From positions 62,001-126,000 of the forward strand of contig NZ_VUOS01000012.1 of NCBI RefSeq assembly GCF_009829325.1: a stretch of DNA of 64,000 nt, in the 5' to 3' direction. Shown here piece after piece: positions 44,896 through 53,268 of this stretch. The position numbers and the translations under genes are program-made. Each line of letters begins with the position of its first letter. Positions within the stretch are counted from its first letter, which is position 1. This DNA comes from Nocardia sp. CY41 (GTDB taxonomy: Bacteria; Actinomycetota; Actinomycetes; Mycobacteriales; Mycobacteriaceae). The notes beneath the pieces were generated by a model, which was not told the origin of the DNA, did no database searches, and saw only the letters and a list, made by a program, of their open reading frames with translations.

Positions 44896-45220
44896 ATGCC
44901 GGACCTCGAGACAAATCTACGTGCAAATCGACGATCCGACGACGCGGTCACCAAGTGCGTGCGGATGGACCGTTTGCTGTGAACCCTAGCATCCGATCTT
45001 CTCGGCAGCCGGATTCGGCGGACCGGGCAGGACCGTCAGGCAATGCCCCACATCGACACTATTGCTTCTCCAATGTCGAGAATGGTTGTATCGCAGGAGG
45101 TTCGGCGTAGTTGGCAAACCTCCGGCGCCGTGCTTGTCCCCAATAATGGGAATTGGTGTGGCGGGGAAGGATTCGGGACGGTAGCGACGAGGTTACCAAT
45201 ATGTGAACCGGAACAGCCGG
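44896..45220. other. Intergenic region without a recognised gene
   Basis: 325 bp between the zincin gene and pnuC. It is relatively AT-rich and probably holds the promoter of the zincin gene. No gene or clear repeat was found. Confidence 0.4.
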
Positions 45221-45928
45221 TTATTCACCTGCGACGGTGGCCGCTACTCGATCGGGCTCCGCATCGCTGCCGGAGCCGGTGCCTCGGCGCATGGTTCGCA
45301 CCCAGACGAGGAAGCCCCACACGACAAAACCCGCGTAGATCAGATACAGCGTCGCCGACGGGTAGTAGCCCGCCCGCATCAACAGCGGAACCCCGACGAG
45401 GTCGACGGCGATCCAGAGCAGCCAGAACTCGGCCAGCCCCCGCGCCATGCCGTAGGTGGCCAGGACCGAACCGGTGAAGATCCACGCCTCGGCCCACGGA
45501 CCGTACGAACCCAGCCACTCGAAGAACTGAGCGAACACCGCGGTGCCCGCGAGCATCGCGGCCACGAGCACCACGCGTTCGCGCGTACTCGCCCAACGCG
45601 GGTCGACGCCGCGCTGGGTCGAGCCGGTCTCTCGCGCCGCGTGGCGGTACCAGCTCCACCAGCCGTAGACGCTGACCGCGACGAACATGAGCTGGCGTCC
45701 GGCCTGTCCCGCCATGTTCAGCTGCTGCGGAGTATGGAACACGCCGCCGACGAACACGGTGAACAGCAGGGCGTTCCCGGCGATGCCCACCGGCCAGGCC
45801 CACACGCGCCGTCGCATGCCGCCGATCGCGGACGCCAGACCGAAGCCGTTGCCGATCACCTCGCGCCAGAGCATCTCCGAGCCCGCGACGTGCAGCTTGG
45901 CGTCCAGCAGCGTGATGATCGGGTTCAC
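45221..45928 (-). CDS. pnuC: Nicotinamide mononucleotide/riboside transporter PnuC
   Basis: 235-aa inner-membrane protein with about seven hydrophobic segments. Family features: an N-terminal amphipathic region, then NALLFTVFVGGVFHTPQQL, VAVSVYGWWSWYRH (the conserved aromatic cluster), FEWLGSYGPWAEAWIFTGSVLATYGMA and WIAVDLVGVPLLMRAGYYPSA. PnuC takes up nicotinamide riboside by facilitated diffusion for NAD synthesis. GTG 45928 is the best start by family. It diverges from the NMT1/THI5-type ABC importer. Confidence 0.93.
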   Translation of the reverse strand: MNPIITLLDAKLHVAGSEMLWREVIGNGFGLASAIGGMRRRVWAWPVGIAGNALLFTVFVGGVFHTPQQLNMAGQAGRQLMFVAVSVYGWWSWYRHAARETGSTQRGVDPRWASTRERVVLVAAMLAGTAVFAQFFEWLGSYGPWAEAWIFTGSVLATYGMARGLAEFWLLWIAVDLVGVPLLMRAGYYPSATLYLIYAGFVVWGFLVWVRTMRRGTGSGSDAEPDRVAATVAGE

Positions 45929-45959
45929 CTGTCGTGTAACCCGCGGCGGGGCGTATCTC

Positions 45960-46028
45960 ATCCGATCGGATCGCCGCGATTCGAAATCCACCTCGCCGCC
46001 GCGGTGCGGACCGTAACGATTGCGCAAT
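45960..46028. promoter_or_regulatory. Palindromes in the pnuC/ABC divergent spacer
   Basis: Two perfect palindromes lie between the divergent genes: ATCCGATCGGAT (45960-45971) and ATTGCGCAAT (46019-46028). Either could bind a dimeric regulator. No riboswitch-like structure was recognised. Confidence 0.3.
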
Positions 46029-46082
46029 CTGGCGGCGCGATTCGCAATGTCCGCGCAACGGGGTGCTCTTATCGTGGCCGTC

Positions 46083-46886
46083 ATGAGCACGGAGAGCGGT
46101 ACCGCCGGGGGGACCGGAATTCATCTCAGCGGGTTGACGAAGACCTTCCGGGTCGGGCGGAAGACCGTGCAGGCGTTGGCGAGTGTCGATCTGCACACCG
46201 AACAGGGCGCGTTCCTTTCGCTGCTCGGCCCGTCCGGCTGCGGCAAGTCGACGGTGCTGCGCATCCTCGCCGGCCTGGAGACGCCGACCGCGGGCACGGC
46301 GCTGATCGACGGGGCGACGCCAGCCGAGCTGCGGGGTAGGCACGCGCTCGGCATCGCGTTCCAGGATTCGGCGTTGCTGCCCTGGCGGTCGGTGGCCTCG
46401 AATATCGCGTTGCCGTTGCAGGTCGCGGGCGTCAAGCCGGAGCCGGGGCAGATCGACGAGCTGATCGGGTTGGTCGGGCTGGAGGGTTTCGAGAAGGCCA
46501 AGCCCGCGCAGCTGTCGGGTGGCATGCGCCAGCGCGTCTCGATCGCGCGGGCGCTGGTGGTGCGGCCTGCTGTGCTGCTGCTGGACGAACCCTTCGGCGC
46601 GCTCGACGACATGACCAGGCAGCGGCTCAATCTGGAGCTGCTGCGGATCTGGACCGAGAAGCCCGCGACGACGCTGATGGTCACCCACGGCATCGCGGAA
46701 GCGGTGTTCCTGTCCGACGTGGTGGCCGTCATGAGTCCGCGACCGGGGCGGGTGCTGGAACTGGTCGAGATCGATCTCCCGCGCCCGCGGCTGCCGGAGA
46801 TGATGCGGACGCCGGAATTCCACAAGCTGCACGACTATCTGTCGGAGCTGCTGTTCGGGACCGCGGGAAAAGGAGGCGTCGCATGA
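46083..46886 (+). CDS. ABC transporter ATP-binding protein (SsuB/TauB type)
   Basis: 267-aa ATPase of the nitrate/sulfonate/taurine-type importers. Walker A is [13 protein letters not shown] (about 53-65), the signature is [15 protein letters not shown] and Walker [17 protein letters not shown]. It energises the two permeases encoded downstream; the binding protein is of the NMT1/THI5 type. Its stop overlaps the start of a 43-codon ORF by ATGA. The purine degradation cluster next door suggests that the imported compound is a purine-related heterocycle, but pyrimidine or thiamine precursors are possible. Confidence 0.92.
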   Translation: MSTESGTAGGTGIHLSGLTKTFRVGRKTVQALASVDLHTEQGAFLSLLGPSGCGKSTVLRILAGLETPTAGTALIDGATPAELRGRHALGIAFQDSALLPWRSVASNIALPLQVAGVKPEPGQIDELIGLVGLEGFEKAKPAQLSGGMRQRVSIARALVVRPAVLLLDEPFGALDDMTRQRLNLELLRIWTEKPATTLMVTHGIAEAVFLSDVVAVMSPRPGRVLELVEIDLPRPRLPEMMRTPEFHKLHDYLSELLFGTAGKGGVA

Positions 46887-47014
46887 ACGAGCACCGACCA
46901 GAACGCTGCTTGCGCCATCGCGAACCGGGCCGGCAGCGGTCGAGCGCGCACATCTCGCCGGTGCGCCGGCGCCCCTTCGCGCGCTGCGTGCGGCGGACGG
47001 GAGACATGGCATGA
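46883..47014 (+). CDS. 43-codon bridging ORF between ATPase and permease genes
   Basis: A short ORF with a strong AGGAGG box (46871-46876) and ATG 46883 that overlaps the ATPase stop (ATGA). Its own TGA overlaps the ATG of the next permease (ATGA at 47011-47014). The product is very basic (Arg-, His- and Pro-rich) with no recognisable fold. It probably serves to carry ribosomes across the gap rather than to make a functional protein. Confidence 0.5.
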   Translation: MNEHRPERCLRHREPGRQRSSAHISPVRRRPFARCVRRTGDMA

Positions 47015-47757
47015 AGCGCTTCGGCGGCGTGCTCGGCGTGCTCGGGCTGGTCGCGGTGTGGTGGGCGCTCGCGGCGTTCGAGGTCGCGGGCGGCACCGTA
47101 CCCAGCCCCTGGCAGGTGCTGCACACCATGTACACCGACGGGTGGGGGCTGTACGGCCCCAACTTCCGGATCACCGCGCTCGGCGCGCTGCAAGGGTTCG
47201 TCTGGGGCAACGGCCTGGCCATCGCGCTCGCCGTCCTCATCGTGCTGGTGCCGCCGATCGAGTCGCTGGCCACCCAGCTGGCGATCCTGAGCTACTGCAC
47301 GCCGCTGCTCGCGCTGGGCCCGATCATCCTGGTGGTCTTCGGCGGACGCACCCCTACGGTGTTCCTGGCGGCGATGTACTGCTTCTTCACGACGATGGTC
47401 GGCACCGTCGCCGGATTGCGTTCGGCCGACCGGACCAGCCTGGATCTGGTGCGCGCCTACGGCGGCGGCCGCTGGCAGCAGCTGTACCGGGTGCAGGCGA
47501 TCGCGGCGCTGCCCAGCACGTTCGCGGCGTTGAAGATCGCCGCGCCGTCGGCGGTGCTCGGCGCGATCATCGGCGAGTACCTCGGCGGCGTGGACAGCGG
47601 CATCGGGGTGGCGCTCACCGCCGCGCAGACCTCCTACAACGTGCCGCGCACCTGGGGCATGGCGCTGGCCGCCGCGGCGCTGGCCGGGCTCGGTTACGCG
47701 CTGGTGGCGCTGGCGGCCCGGTCGGCCGCGCCGTGGACCGCGCAGGGGGCACGATGA
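47011..47757 (+). CDS. ABC transporter permease 1 (SsuC/TauC type)
   Basis: 248-aa inner-membrane permease with about six hydrophobic segments and the EAA-like loop DLVRAYGGGRWQQLYRVQAI (about 146-165), then LGAIIGEYLGGVDSGIGVAL. It pairs with the second permease as a heterodimeric channel. Start ATG 47011 with a GGGAG box; overlaps the preceding and following mini-ORFs. Confidence 0.92.
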   Translation: MKRFGGVLGVLGLVAVWWALAAFEVAGGTVPSPWQVLHTMYTDGWGLYGPNFRITALGALQGFVWGNGLAIALAVLIVLVPPIESLATQLAILSYCTPLLALGPIILVVFGGRTPTVFLAAMYCFFTTMVGTVAGLRSADRTSLDLVRAYGGGRWQQLYRVQAIAALPSTFAALKIAAPSAVLGAIIGEYLGGVDSGIGVALTAAQTSYNVPRTWGMALAAAALAGLGYALVALAARSAAPWTAQGAR

Positions 47758-47795
47758 ACATCCGGCCGGGCCTGCACGGGAAGGACGCCCGATGA
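47754..47795 (+). CDS. 13-codon bridging ORF between the two permease genes
   Basis: ATG 47754 overlaps the permease-1 stop (ATGA) and its TGA overlaps the permease-2 start at 47792 (ATGA). An AGGGGG box is at 47744-47749. The peptide MNIRPGLHGKDAR is too short for a fold. This is the second such bridge in the same operon. Confidence 0.45.
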   Translation: MNIRPGLHGKDAR

Positions 47796-48589
47796 ACCTG
47801 CTGCGACGCATCGGGATCTTCCTGCTCCCGCTGGCCACCTCGCTGCTGTTGATGCTGGTGATCTGGTCCGTCTTCCTGCGGGCGTTCCCGCAGGTCGGTC
47901 CGCGGGTCGGCAAGACGCCAGGCGACATCTGGACCTACCTGGTGACCGCCCCCAACGCCGCCGCCGCGCGGCAGGCCATCCTGGACGATCTGCAGATCAC
48001 GCTGCGCGACGCGGCCATCGGGTTCGGCGCGGGCATGCTCGCCGCGCTGGTGGTCGCGGCGCTGTTCGTCTCGTTCGCCGCCGTCGAGCAGACCTTCCTC
48101 CCGGTGGCGATGCTGCTGCGCTCGGTGCCGCTGGTGGCGCTCACACCGATCATCGTGCTGGTGTTCGGCCGCGGTCTCGCGGGGGTCGCCGTGCTCGCCG
48201 CGATCGTCGTGTTCTTCCCCGCCCTGGTCATGATCATGGCGGGCTTGCGCGACGCGCCACGGCAGGCGCTGGAACTGGTGACCGCGTACGGCGGGTCACG
48301 CTGGACCGGGTTGCGCATGGTGGCCGTGCCCGCGGCGCTGCCTTCGGTGTTCGCCGCCGCGCGGATCTCGGTGCCGGGCGCGCTGATCGGCGCGTTGCTG
48401 GGGGAGTGGCTGGGCAGCGGAACCGGTCTGGGCGCCGCCCTGATCCGAGCGATTCCGACGTTCCAGTACAGCAAGTTGTGGGCATCGATCGTCATCGTCA
48501 CGCTGGTCTCGGTGGTGCTCTACGCGATCGTCGGCGTGATCGAGAACCTGGTGCTGGCCCGGTTCGGCCCGGAAGCGGGACGACTCTGA
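47792..48589 (+). CDS. ABC transporter permease 2 (SsuC/TauC type)
   Basis: 265-aa inner-membrane permease, distant paralogue of permease 1, with the EAA-like loop ELVTAYGGSRWTGLRMVAVP (about 160-179) and IGALLGEWLGSGTGLGAAL. A GGGAAGGA box lies at 47778-47785 within the 13-codon ORF. Two different permeases with one ATPase fit a heterodimeric importer. Confidence 0.92.
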   Translation: MNLLRRIGIFLLPLATSLLLMLVIWSVFLRAFPQVGPRVGKTPGDIWTYLVTAPNAAAARQAILDDLQITLRDAAIGFGAGMLAALVVAALFVSFAAVEQTFLPVAMLLRSVPLVALTPIIVLVFGRGLAGVAVLAAIVVFFPALVMIMAGLRDAPRQALELVTAYGGSRWTGLRMVAVPAALPSVFAAARISVPGALIGALLGEWLGSGTGLGAALIRAIPTFQYSKLWASIVIVTLVSVVLYAIVGVIENLVLARFGPEAGRL

Positions 48590-48666
48590 GCGAACAGACC
48601 CGGCGGATTCCGCGCTCGGAACGCCAAAGTAAAGAAAATGAAACGCGCGGCACCTAGATTCGGCCC

Positions 48667-49755
48667 ATGACACCCGCGCACCGCTCCACGTTCGGGCACC
48701 TGAACCGACGCTCATTTCTTCGTTACTCCGCGTTCGCCGGCGCCGCGCTCGGCGGTGCCGGGGCGCTGGCCGCCTGCGGCGGAAACTCCGGCGACTCCTC
48801 CGGCGGCACCACCGCGGACGGCTCGAAATACGGCGGGGTCGCGGTGCAGTTGTCCTGGCTGAAGAACATCGAGTTCGCGGGTGAATACTTCGCCGATTCG
48901 AAAGGCTATTTCAAAGAAGCCGGTTTCGGCTCGGTCGACCTGATCGCGGGCGGCGCGGCCAGCACGTCGGTGGAGGCCGGATTGGACACCGGAAAGGTGT
49001 GGCTGGGATTGTCCGCGCCACAGACCACCGCACCCGCGATCCTGGAGGGCCTGCCCGCCAAGATCGTCGCCACCACGTATCAGAAGAACCCGTTCGCGAT
49101 CGTGTCCTCCGCGGCGAAACCGATCAAGACGCCAGAGGACATGAAGGGCCGCAAGATCGGTGTGCAGGACACCAACCAGCTGATCTTCACCGCGCTGCTC
49201 ACCGCCAACGGATTGAAGCCCGGCGACGTCACCATCGTGCCCGCGCAATTCGATCCCACCCCGCTGGCCAACGGTGAGGTCGACGGATGGGTCAGCTACG
49301 TGACCAACGAACCGATCACGCTCGCGGCGAAGGGTTTTCCGACGGCGCACTTCTTGTTCGCCGATTACAACCTGCCGCTGGTCGCCGAGACGCTGACGGT
49401 CGCGCAGTCGACCATCGACAAGGAGCGTGACAAGCTCAAGGCGTTCCTGGCCGCCGAGATCAAGGGGTGGAAGGACGCGGTGGCGGATCCGGCCGAATCG
49501 GCGCGGCTGGCGGTGGAGGTGTACGGCAAGGATCAGAAGCTGGACCTGGCCGAGCAGACGAAAGAGGCGGTGGCGCAGAACGAACTGGTGGTCTCGGCGG
49601 ACACGGCCGCCAACGGTCTGCTCTCCATGACCGACGCGCTGATCGAACAGAACGTCGCCGCGCTGCGCAGCGCGAAGATCGACATCAAGGCCGCGCAACT
49701 GTTCGATCTGTCCGTGCTGCGCGAGGTCTACGCCGAGAATCCCGGCCTGAAGTGA
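48667..49755 (+). CDS. NMT1/THI5-like ABC substrate-binding lipoprotein
   Basis: 362-aa binding protein. The N-terminus has a twin-arginine motif (NRRSFLRYSAF) and a lipobox LAAC (C36), so it is probably a Tat-exported lipoprotein. The core follows the NMT1 pattern: VQLSWLKNIEFAGEYFADSKG, then FDPTPLANGEVDGWVSYVTNEP. Relatives bind pyrimidines, taurine, nitrate or riboflavin-like heterocycles. It is separated from the permease by 77 bp with AT-rich DNA, so it may have its own promoter. Location beside purine genes suggests a purine or allantoin ligand. Confidence 0.88.
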   Translation: MTPAHRSTFGHLNRRSFLRYSAFAGAALGGAGALAACGGNSGDSSGGTTADGSKYGGVAVQLSWLKNIEFAGEYFADSKGYFKEAGFGSVDLIAGGAASTSVEAGLDTGKVWLGLSAPQTTAPAILEGLPAKIVATTYQKNPFAIVSSAAKPIKTPEDMKGRKIGVQDTNQLIFTALLTANGLKPGDVTIVPAQFDPTPLANGEVDGWVSYVTNEPITLAAKGFPTAHFLFADYNLPLVAETLTVAQSTIDKERDKLKAFLAAEIKGWKDAVADPAESARLAVEVYGKDQKLDLAEQTKEAVAQNELVVSADTAANGLLSMTDALIEQNVAALRSAKIDIKAAQLFDLSVLREVYAENPGLK

Positions 49756-50793
49756 TCAGATACCGAGTCCCACAGCGGTTCTCGGCGTGATCGGGATCTC
49801 GCCGCTGTACGGGTCGGCCGGTCGCGCCGGTTGCGCGGCGCGGGCGGCCAGCAGTTCGGCGGCGATCGCCACGGCCATCTCGGGCGCGGTGCGCGCGCCG
49901 ATGTCCAATCCGGCGGGCGAATGCAGCCGCGCGAGCGTCTCCGGGCCGAAACCGCCTGCCTGAAGATCCTCGATACGCCGGATATGCACCTGGCGTGAGC
50001 CCATGGCGCCGAGATAGCCGAGCTCGGGTAGTCGTAGCGCCACGGTGAGAAGCGGGATCTCGAAGGTGGGATCGTGCGATAGCACGACGATGGCCGTGCT
50101 GCTGTCGATCTCCCCGGCCGCGGAGAGCGTGTTGAGGTAGCGGTGTGGCCAGTCCACTACCACCTCGGCGCCTGGAAAAGATTCCGGCGTAGCGAAATTG
50201 GGGCGCGAGTCGCAGATGGTCACTCGGTAACCGAGCAATCCGGCCTGCACTGTGAGTGCGGCGGCGAAGGAATTGGCGCCGAAGATGATCAGTCGCGGCG
50301 GCGGGGCGAACGAGGAGACGAAGACGTCCGAATCCGGTAGCGCCAACAGTTCGGTGGCGTGCTTCTTGTCGGTGATCAGGTGCTGGCCGATCAGATCGGC
50401 ATCGGAGTTCCACACCACCGTGAAGACGGTGACCCTGCGGTGCGCCGCGATCTCGGCGGCGACATCCGGGAACTCCGGGAAGTGTCTTCGGGAGAACGGT
50501 TCGGTGAAGACGTCCATCATTCCCTCGCCGTTCGCGCCCGCCTCCAAGCCGGTGGCCATGCCGAAGCGGTGCATCGCGCGCCTGCCGGTGCGCGCCGCCT
50601 GGAGCACCGCCTCGTACGCGATCTCCTCCAGCCCGCCCGCGGCGACCGATCCGTAGACCGCCCCGTCCGGATCGACCAACATCGCGGAGCCCACCGGCAA
50701 GGGGGCGGCGCCCACGGTGCGCACGATGGTGCCAAGTCCGCCGGTCCGGCCCGAGTGCCACACCCGCAACAGGTCGTCGACGATGTCCCGCAT
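49756..50793 (-). CDS. xdhC: XdhC/CoxI-family molybdenum enzyme maturation factor
   Basis: 345-aa protein with an N-terminal XdhC/CoxI domain (ending around YGSVAAGGLEEIAYEAVL, about 48-66) and a C-terminal Rossmann-like domain (LIIFGANSFAAALTVQAG near 169, TAIVVLSHDPTFEIPLL, LGYLGAMGSRQVH). XdhC binds the sulfurated molybdenum cofactor and loads it into xanthine dehydrogenase, whose genes lie at 54.9-58.7 kb. ATG 50793; it is tail to tail with the binding-protein gene, and follows the MobA-like gene on the same strand. Confidence 0.92.
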   Translation of the reverse strand: MRDIVDDLLRVWHSGRTGGLGTIVRTVGAAPLPVGSAMLVDPDGAVYGSVAAGGLEEIAYEAVLQAARTGRRAMHRFGMATGLEAGANGEGMMDVFTEPFSRRHFPEFPDVAAEIAAHRRVTVFTVVWNSDADLIGQHLITDKKHATELLALPDSDVFVSSFAPPPRLIIFGANSFAAALTVQAGLLGYRVTICDSRPNFATPESFPGAEVVVDWPHRYLNTLSAAGEIDSSTAIVVLSHDPTFEIPLLTVALRLPELGYLGAMGSRQVHIRRIEDLQAGGFGPETLARLHSPAGLDIGARTAPEMAVAIAAELLAARAAQPARPADPYSGEIPITPRTAVGLGI

Positions 50794-50806
50794 CAGCTAG
50801 CTCCGA

Positions 50807-51403
50807 TCACCGTGCGGTCCTGGCCGGGAAGTCACGATCGACGCCCGTCGCCAAATCGTCGCACGTGACGCACACCATATCGTCTCTACCGGTCAAATAT
50901 GTCCGGGCTCCGGAATCTCCCGCCGCCGCACCGCACACCGCATTCCAGTGCTTGTGGGCGATAACAACGGGGTGGCCGAGTGTGTTGTGAAACACAGCTC
51001 GAGCCAGGCCGCTGGGGGCCGTCAGGGCGGCGGCGAGTACCCGGGCGACCACGTCGGCGCCGACATCGGGGGTGTCCACCGGCATGATCGCGGCGTAGCG
51101 CGCGGGCGTGCTCGACGCGGCGATCAGACCCGCCCGCAGCGAGGCGCTCAGGCCGGTGGCCCAGTCCGCCGCCCAGACGTGGCGCACCCCCGGCGGCAGA
51201 TCGATGATCTGCGGTGTGGGGCCGGTCGCGCCGAGCACCACGATGACCGGATCACATCCCCCGTCGCGCAGCGCGGTGACCGTCGTTCGCAACCAGGCGC
51301 CGCCCTCGGCGAGCACTTTGGGTTTTCCGTAGCGGGTTCCGGCGCCCGCGGCGAGCACGACGCCGGCGCACGGTGCGACGGCGGAGCGATCAGGGTCGGC
51401 CAT
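50807..51403 (-). CDS. MobA/MocA-like nucleotidyltransferase
   Basis: 198-aa NTP transferase. GVVLAAGAGTRYGKPK (about 14-29) is the nucleotide-binding loop and MPVDTPDVGADVV (about 100-112) holds the metal-binding aspartate. MocA-type enzymes attach CMP or GMP to molybdopterin cofactor for hydroxylases such as xanthine dehydrogenase. With xdhC 13 bp downstream on the same strand, it probably makes molybdopterin cytosine dinucleotide for the adjacent enzyme. Confidence 0.9.
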   Translation of the reverse strand: MADPDRSAVAPCAGVVLAAGAGTRYGKPKVLAEGGAWLRTTVTALRDGGCDPVIVVLGATGPTPQIIDLPPGVRHVWAADWATGLSASLRAGLIAASSTPARYAAIMPVDTPDVGADVVARVLAAALTAPSGLARAVFHNTLGHPVVIAHKHWNAVCGAAAGDSGARTYLTGRDDMVCVTCDDLATGVDRDFPARTAR

Positions 51404-51538
51404 GCGTAAACGGTAATACCGGCCGGTCTGCGCCGCACGATGGGAAACCGGTGCTCAGACGCGTCCGGGAGCGACACGCCGACAGCGATCCGTCCCCTTC
51501 CGGTGGCGGCGGGCCGGGGCGTATTCGATGCTGGTCCG

Positions 51539-52042
51539 ATGACGGATCTGCGACCCGGGATCGCGGCGTTCGACGCGCTGTCCGACGACGCCGCCTATCA
51601 GGCGGTGCTCGGCTGCTGCTCGTCGCCGGGCTTCGCGCGGTCGCTGGTCGCAGGCCGTCCGTACCGGAGAGCCGAAGCGCTGCTCGACGCGGCGGAGGAG
51701 TTGTCGGTGCGGCTGCCGGAGCCGGAACTGGACTTCGCGCTGGCGGGTCATCCCAGGATCGGGGAGCGGCCGCATTCCACGGCCTCGGCGCGCGAGCAGG
51801 CCGGGGTGGCGGGAGCGGACGAAGCGGTACGCGCGGCACTCGCCGACGGCAACCGCGTCTACGAAGAACGGTTCGGGCACATCTACCTGGTGTGCGCGAG
51901 CGGAAAGTCGGGCGAGGAGTTGCTCGCACTGCTCACCGCCCGATTGCGCAATGATCCCGAAACCGAAAGGCGAGTCGTGCGAACTGAATTGGCCAAGATC
52001 AACCGCATCCGGCTGCGCGCGCTGCTGGCGGAGCTGTCGTGA
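51539..52042 (+). CDS. uraD: OHCU decarboxylase (UraD)
   Basis: 167-aa 2-oxo-4-hydroxy-4-carboxy-5-ureidoimidazoline decarboxylase, last step from urate to S-allantoin. It shows FALAGHPRIGER (about 66-77) with the catalytic histidine, SAREQAGV and the signature FGHIYLVCASGKSGEELLAL (about 114-133). ATG 51539 begins MTDLRPGIAAF. It overlaps the HIU hydrolase gene by GTGA, and the order uraD-uraH-uricase is an efficient three-gene unit for urate. Confidence 0.93.
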   Translation: MTDLRPGIAAFDALSDDAAYQAVLGCCSSPGFARSLVAGRPYRRAEALLDAAEELSVRLPEPELDFALAGHPRIGERPHSTASAREQAGVAGADEAVRAALADGNRVYEERFGHIYLVCASGKSGEELLALLTARLRNDPETERRVVRTELAKINRIRLRALLAELS

Positions 52043-52356
52043 GCACGCTGAGCACCCACGTGCTGGATGCCGTGCGCGGTACGCCCGCCGCTGGCGTCAC
52101 GGTGACGTTGTACCACCAGGAGCGACAGCTCGATTCGGGCGAAACGGGCGCGGATGGGCGGATCCGGGCATTGGGCGAAGCGCTCGAACCGGGAACCTAT
52201 CGGCTGGTGTTCGACACCGGCGCCTACTTCGCGAGGCAGGGGGTCGAAACCTTCTATCCGGAAGTGAGCATCGCGTTCGCCGTGACCGACGAGAAGCGCT
52301 ATCACGTCCCACTGCTGCTGTCGCCCTTCGCATTTTCCACCTATCGAGGGAGCTGA
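52039..52356 (+). CDS. uraH: 5-Hydroxyisourate hydrolase (transthyretin-like, UraH)
   Basis: 105-aa transthyretin-fold enzyme that hydrolyses 5-hydroxyisourate, the uricase product. Motifs: STHVLDAVRGTPAAGV (catalytic histidine near residue 5), FYPEVSIAF and the terminal YRGS tetrapeptide that marks true HIU hydrolases. Usual length; cytoplasmic. GTG 52039 overlaps the uraD stop. Confidence 0.95.
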   Translation: MSTLSTHVLDAVRGTPAAGVTVTLYHQERQLDSGETGADGRIRALGEALEPGTYRLVFDTGAYFARQGVETFYPEVSIAFAVTDEKRYHVPLLLSPFAFSTYRGS

Positions 52357-52362
52357 GCGAGC

Positions 52363-53268
52363 ATGGAGCTGACCGGACCGATCGAGCTGACCGACCACCG
52401 CTACGGCAAGGCGGAGAACCGGATCGTCCGTATCTACCGCCGGACCGCACGGCACGAGATCCGCGATGTGAACGTCTCCACCGTGCTGCGCGGTGATTTC
52501 GCCGACGCGTACGTGTCGGGCGACCAGGCGAAGGTCCTGCCCACCGATACGCAGAAGCAGACGGCCTACGCCTTCGCCGAGCAGCCGGGACTGCGGGCGA
52601 TCGAGGACTACGCGCTCGCGCTGGCCGATCATTTCGTCGCCGACATCGAACCGGTGCGCAGCGCGCGCGTCGAGGTCGACGAATACGCCTGGCAGCGCGT
52701 CTCGGTCGGCGGCGTGGAGCACGACCACACCTGGGTGCGCAGCGGGCCGGACGTGCGCACCGCGGCCGTCACCGTGACCGGCAGCGGCGACGAACGGCGG
52801 GCCTGGGTCGTCGGCGGGGTGAAGGACCTGACCATCCTCAAATCGACCGGCTCGGAATTCGCGGACTTCCTGACCGACGAGTTCACCGTGCTCGCCCCGA
52901 CCCGTGATCGGATGCTGGCCACCGCGCTGGTGGCCGAGTGGCGGTTCGCGGCCAGCACGGGCGTGGACTGGGACGAGGTCTACGCGGGCGTGCGGGCGCG
53001 GCTGGTGGAGACCTTCGCGACCCTGCACTCGAAGGCCCTGCAACAGACTCTGTTCGAAATGGGCAAGGCCGCGCTGGCAGCCTACCCGGTGCTCGCCGAG
53101 ATCCGGCTCGCTGCGCCGAACAAGCATCATTTCGAGTACGACCTGGCTCGCTTCGGCATCGAGAACCATGGCGAGGTGTACCACGCCGACGACCGGCCCT
53201 ACGGGTTGATCCACGCCACCGTGGCACGTGCCGACGCGCCGGAAGCGGGTCTGGCGTGGACCAGGTGA
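52363..53268 (+). CDS. Urate oxidase (uricase)
   Basis: 301-aa cofactor-free uricase made of two T-fold halves. The catalytic threonine segment is KVLPTDTQKQTAYAFA (about 59-74); DHFVADIEPVRSARVEV and the later LTVLKSTGSEFADF-like ILKSTGSEFADFLTDE are typical, as is LFEMGKAALAAYP in the C-terminal part. It oxidises urate with O2 to 5-hydroxyisourate and H2O2. ATG 52363 lies 6 bp after uraH. Its stop overlaps the next gene by GTGA. Confidence 0.95.
   Translation: MELTGPIELTDHRYGKAENRIVRIYRRTARHEIRDVNVSTVLRGDFADAYVSGDQAKVLPTDTQKQTAYAFAEQPGLRAIEDYALALADHFVADIEPVRSARVEVDEYAWQRVSVGGVEHDHTWVRSGPDVRTAAVTVTGSGDERRAWVVGGVKDLTILKSTGSEFADFLTDEFTVLAPTRDRMLATALVAEWRFAASTGVDWDEVYAGVRARLVETFATLHSKALQQTLFEMGKAALAAYPVLAEIRLAAPNKHHFEYDLARFGIENHGEVYHADDRPYGLIHATVARADAPEAGLAWTR

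Noticed and set aside
45929..46082. Riboswitch upstream of pnuC or the NMT1-type importer
   Set aside because: No TPP, NAD or purine aptamer core could be recognised; only simple palindromes are present.
45225..47273. 682-aa open frame on the minus strand
   Set aside because: It covers pnuC in another frame and the antisense of the ABC genes.
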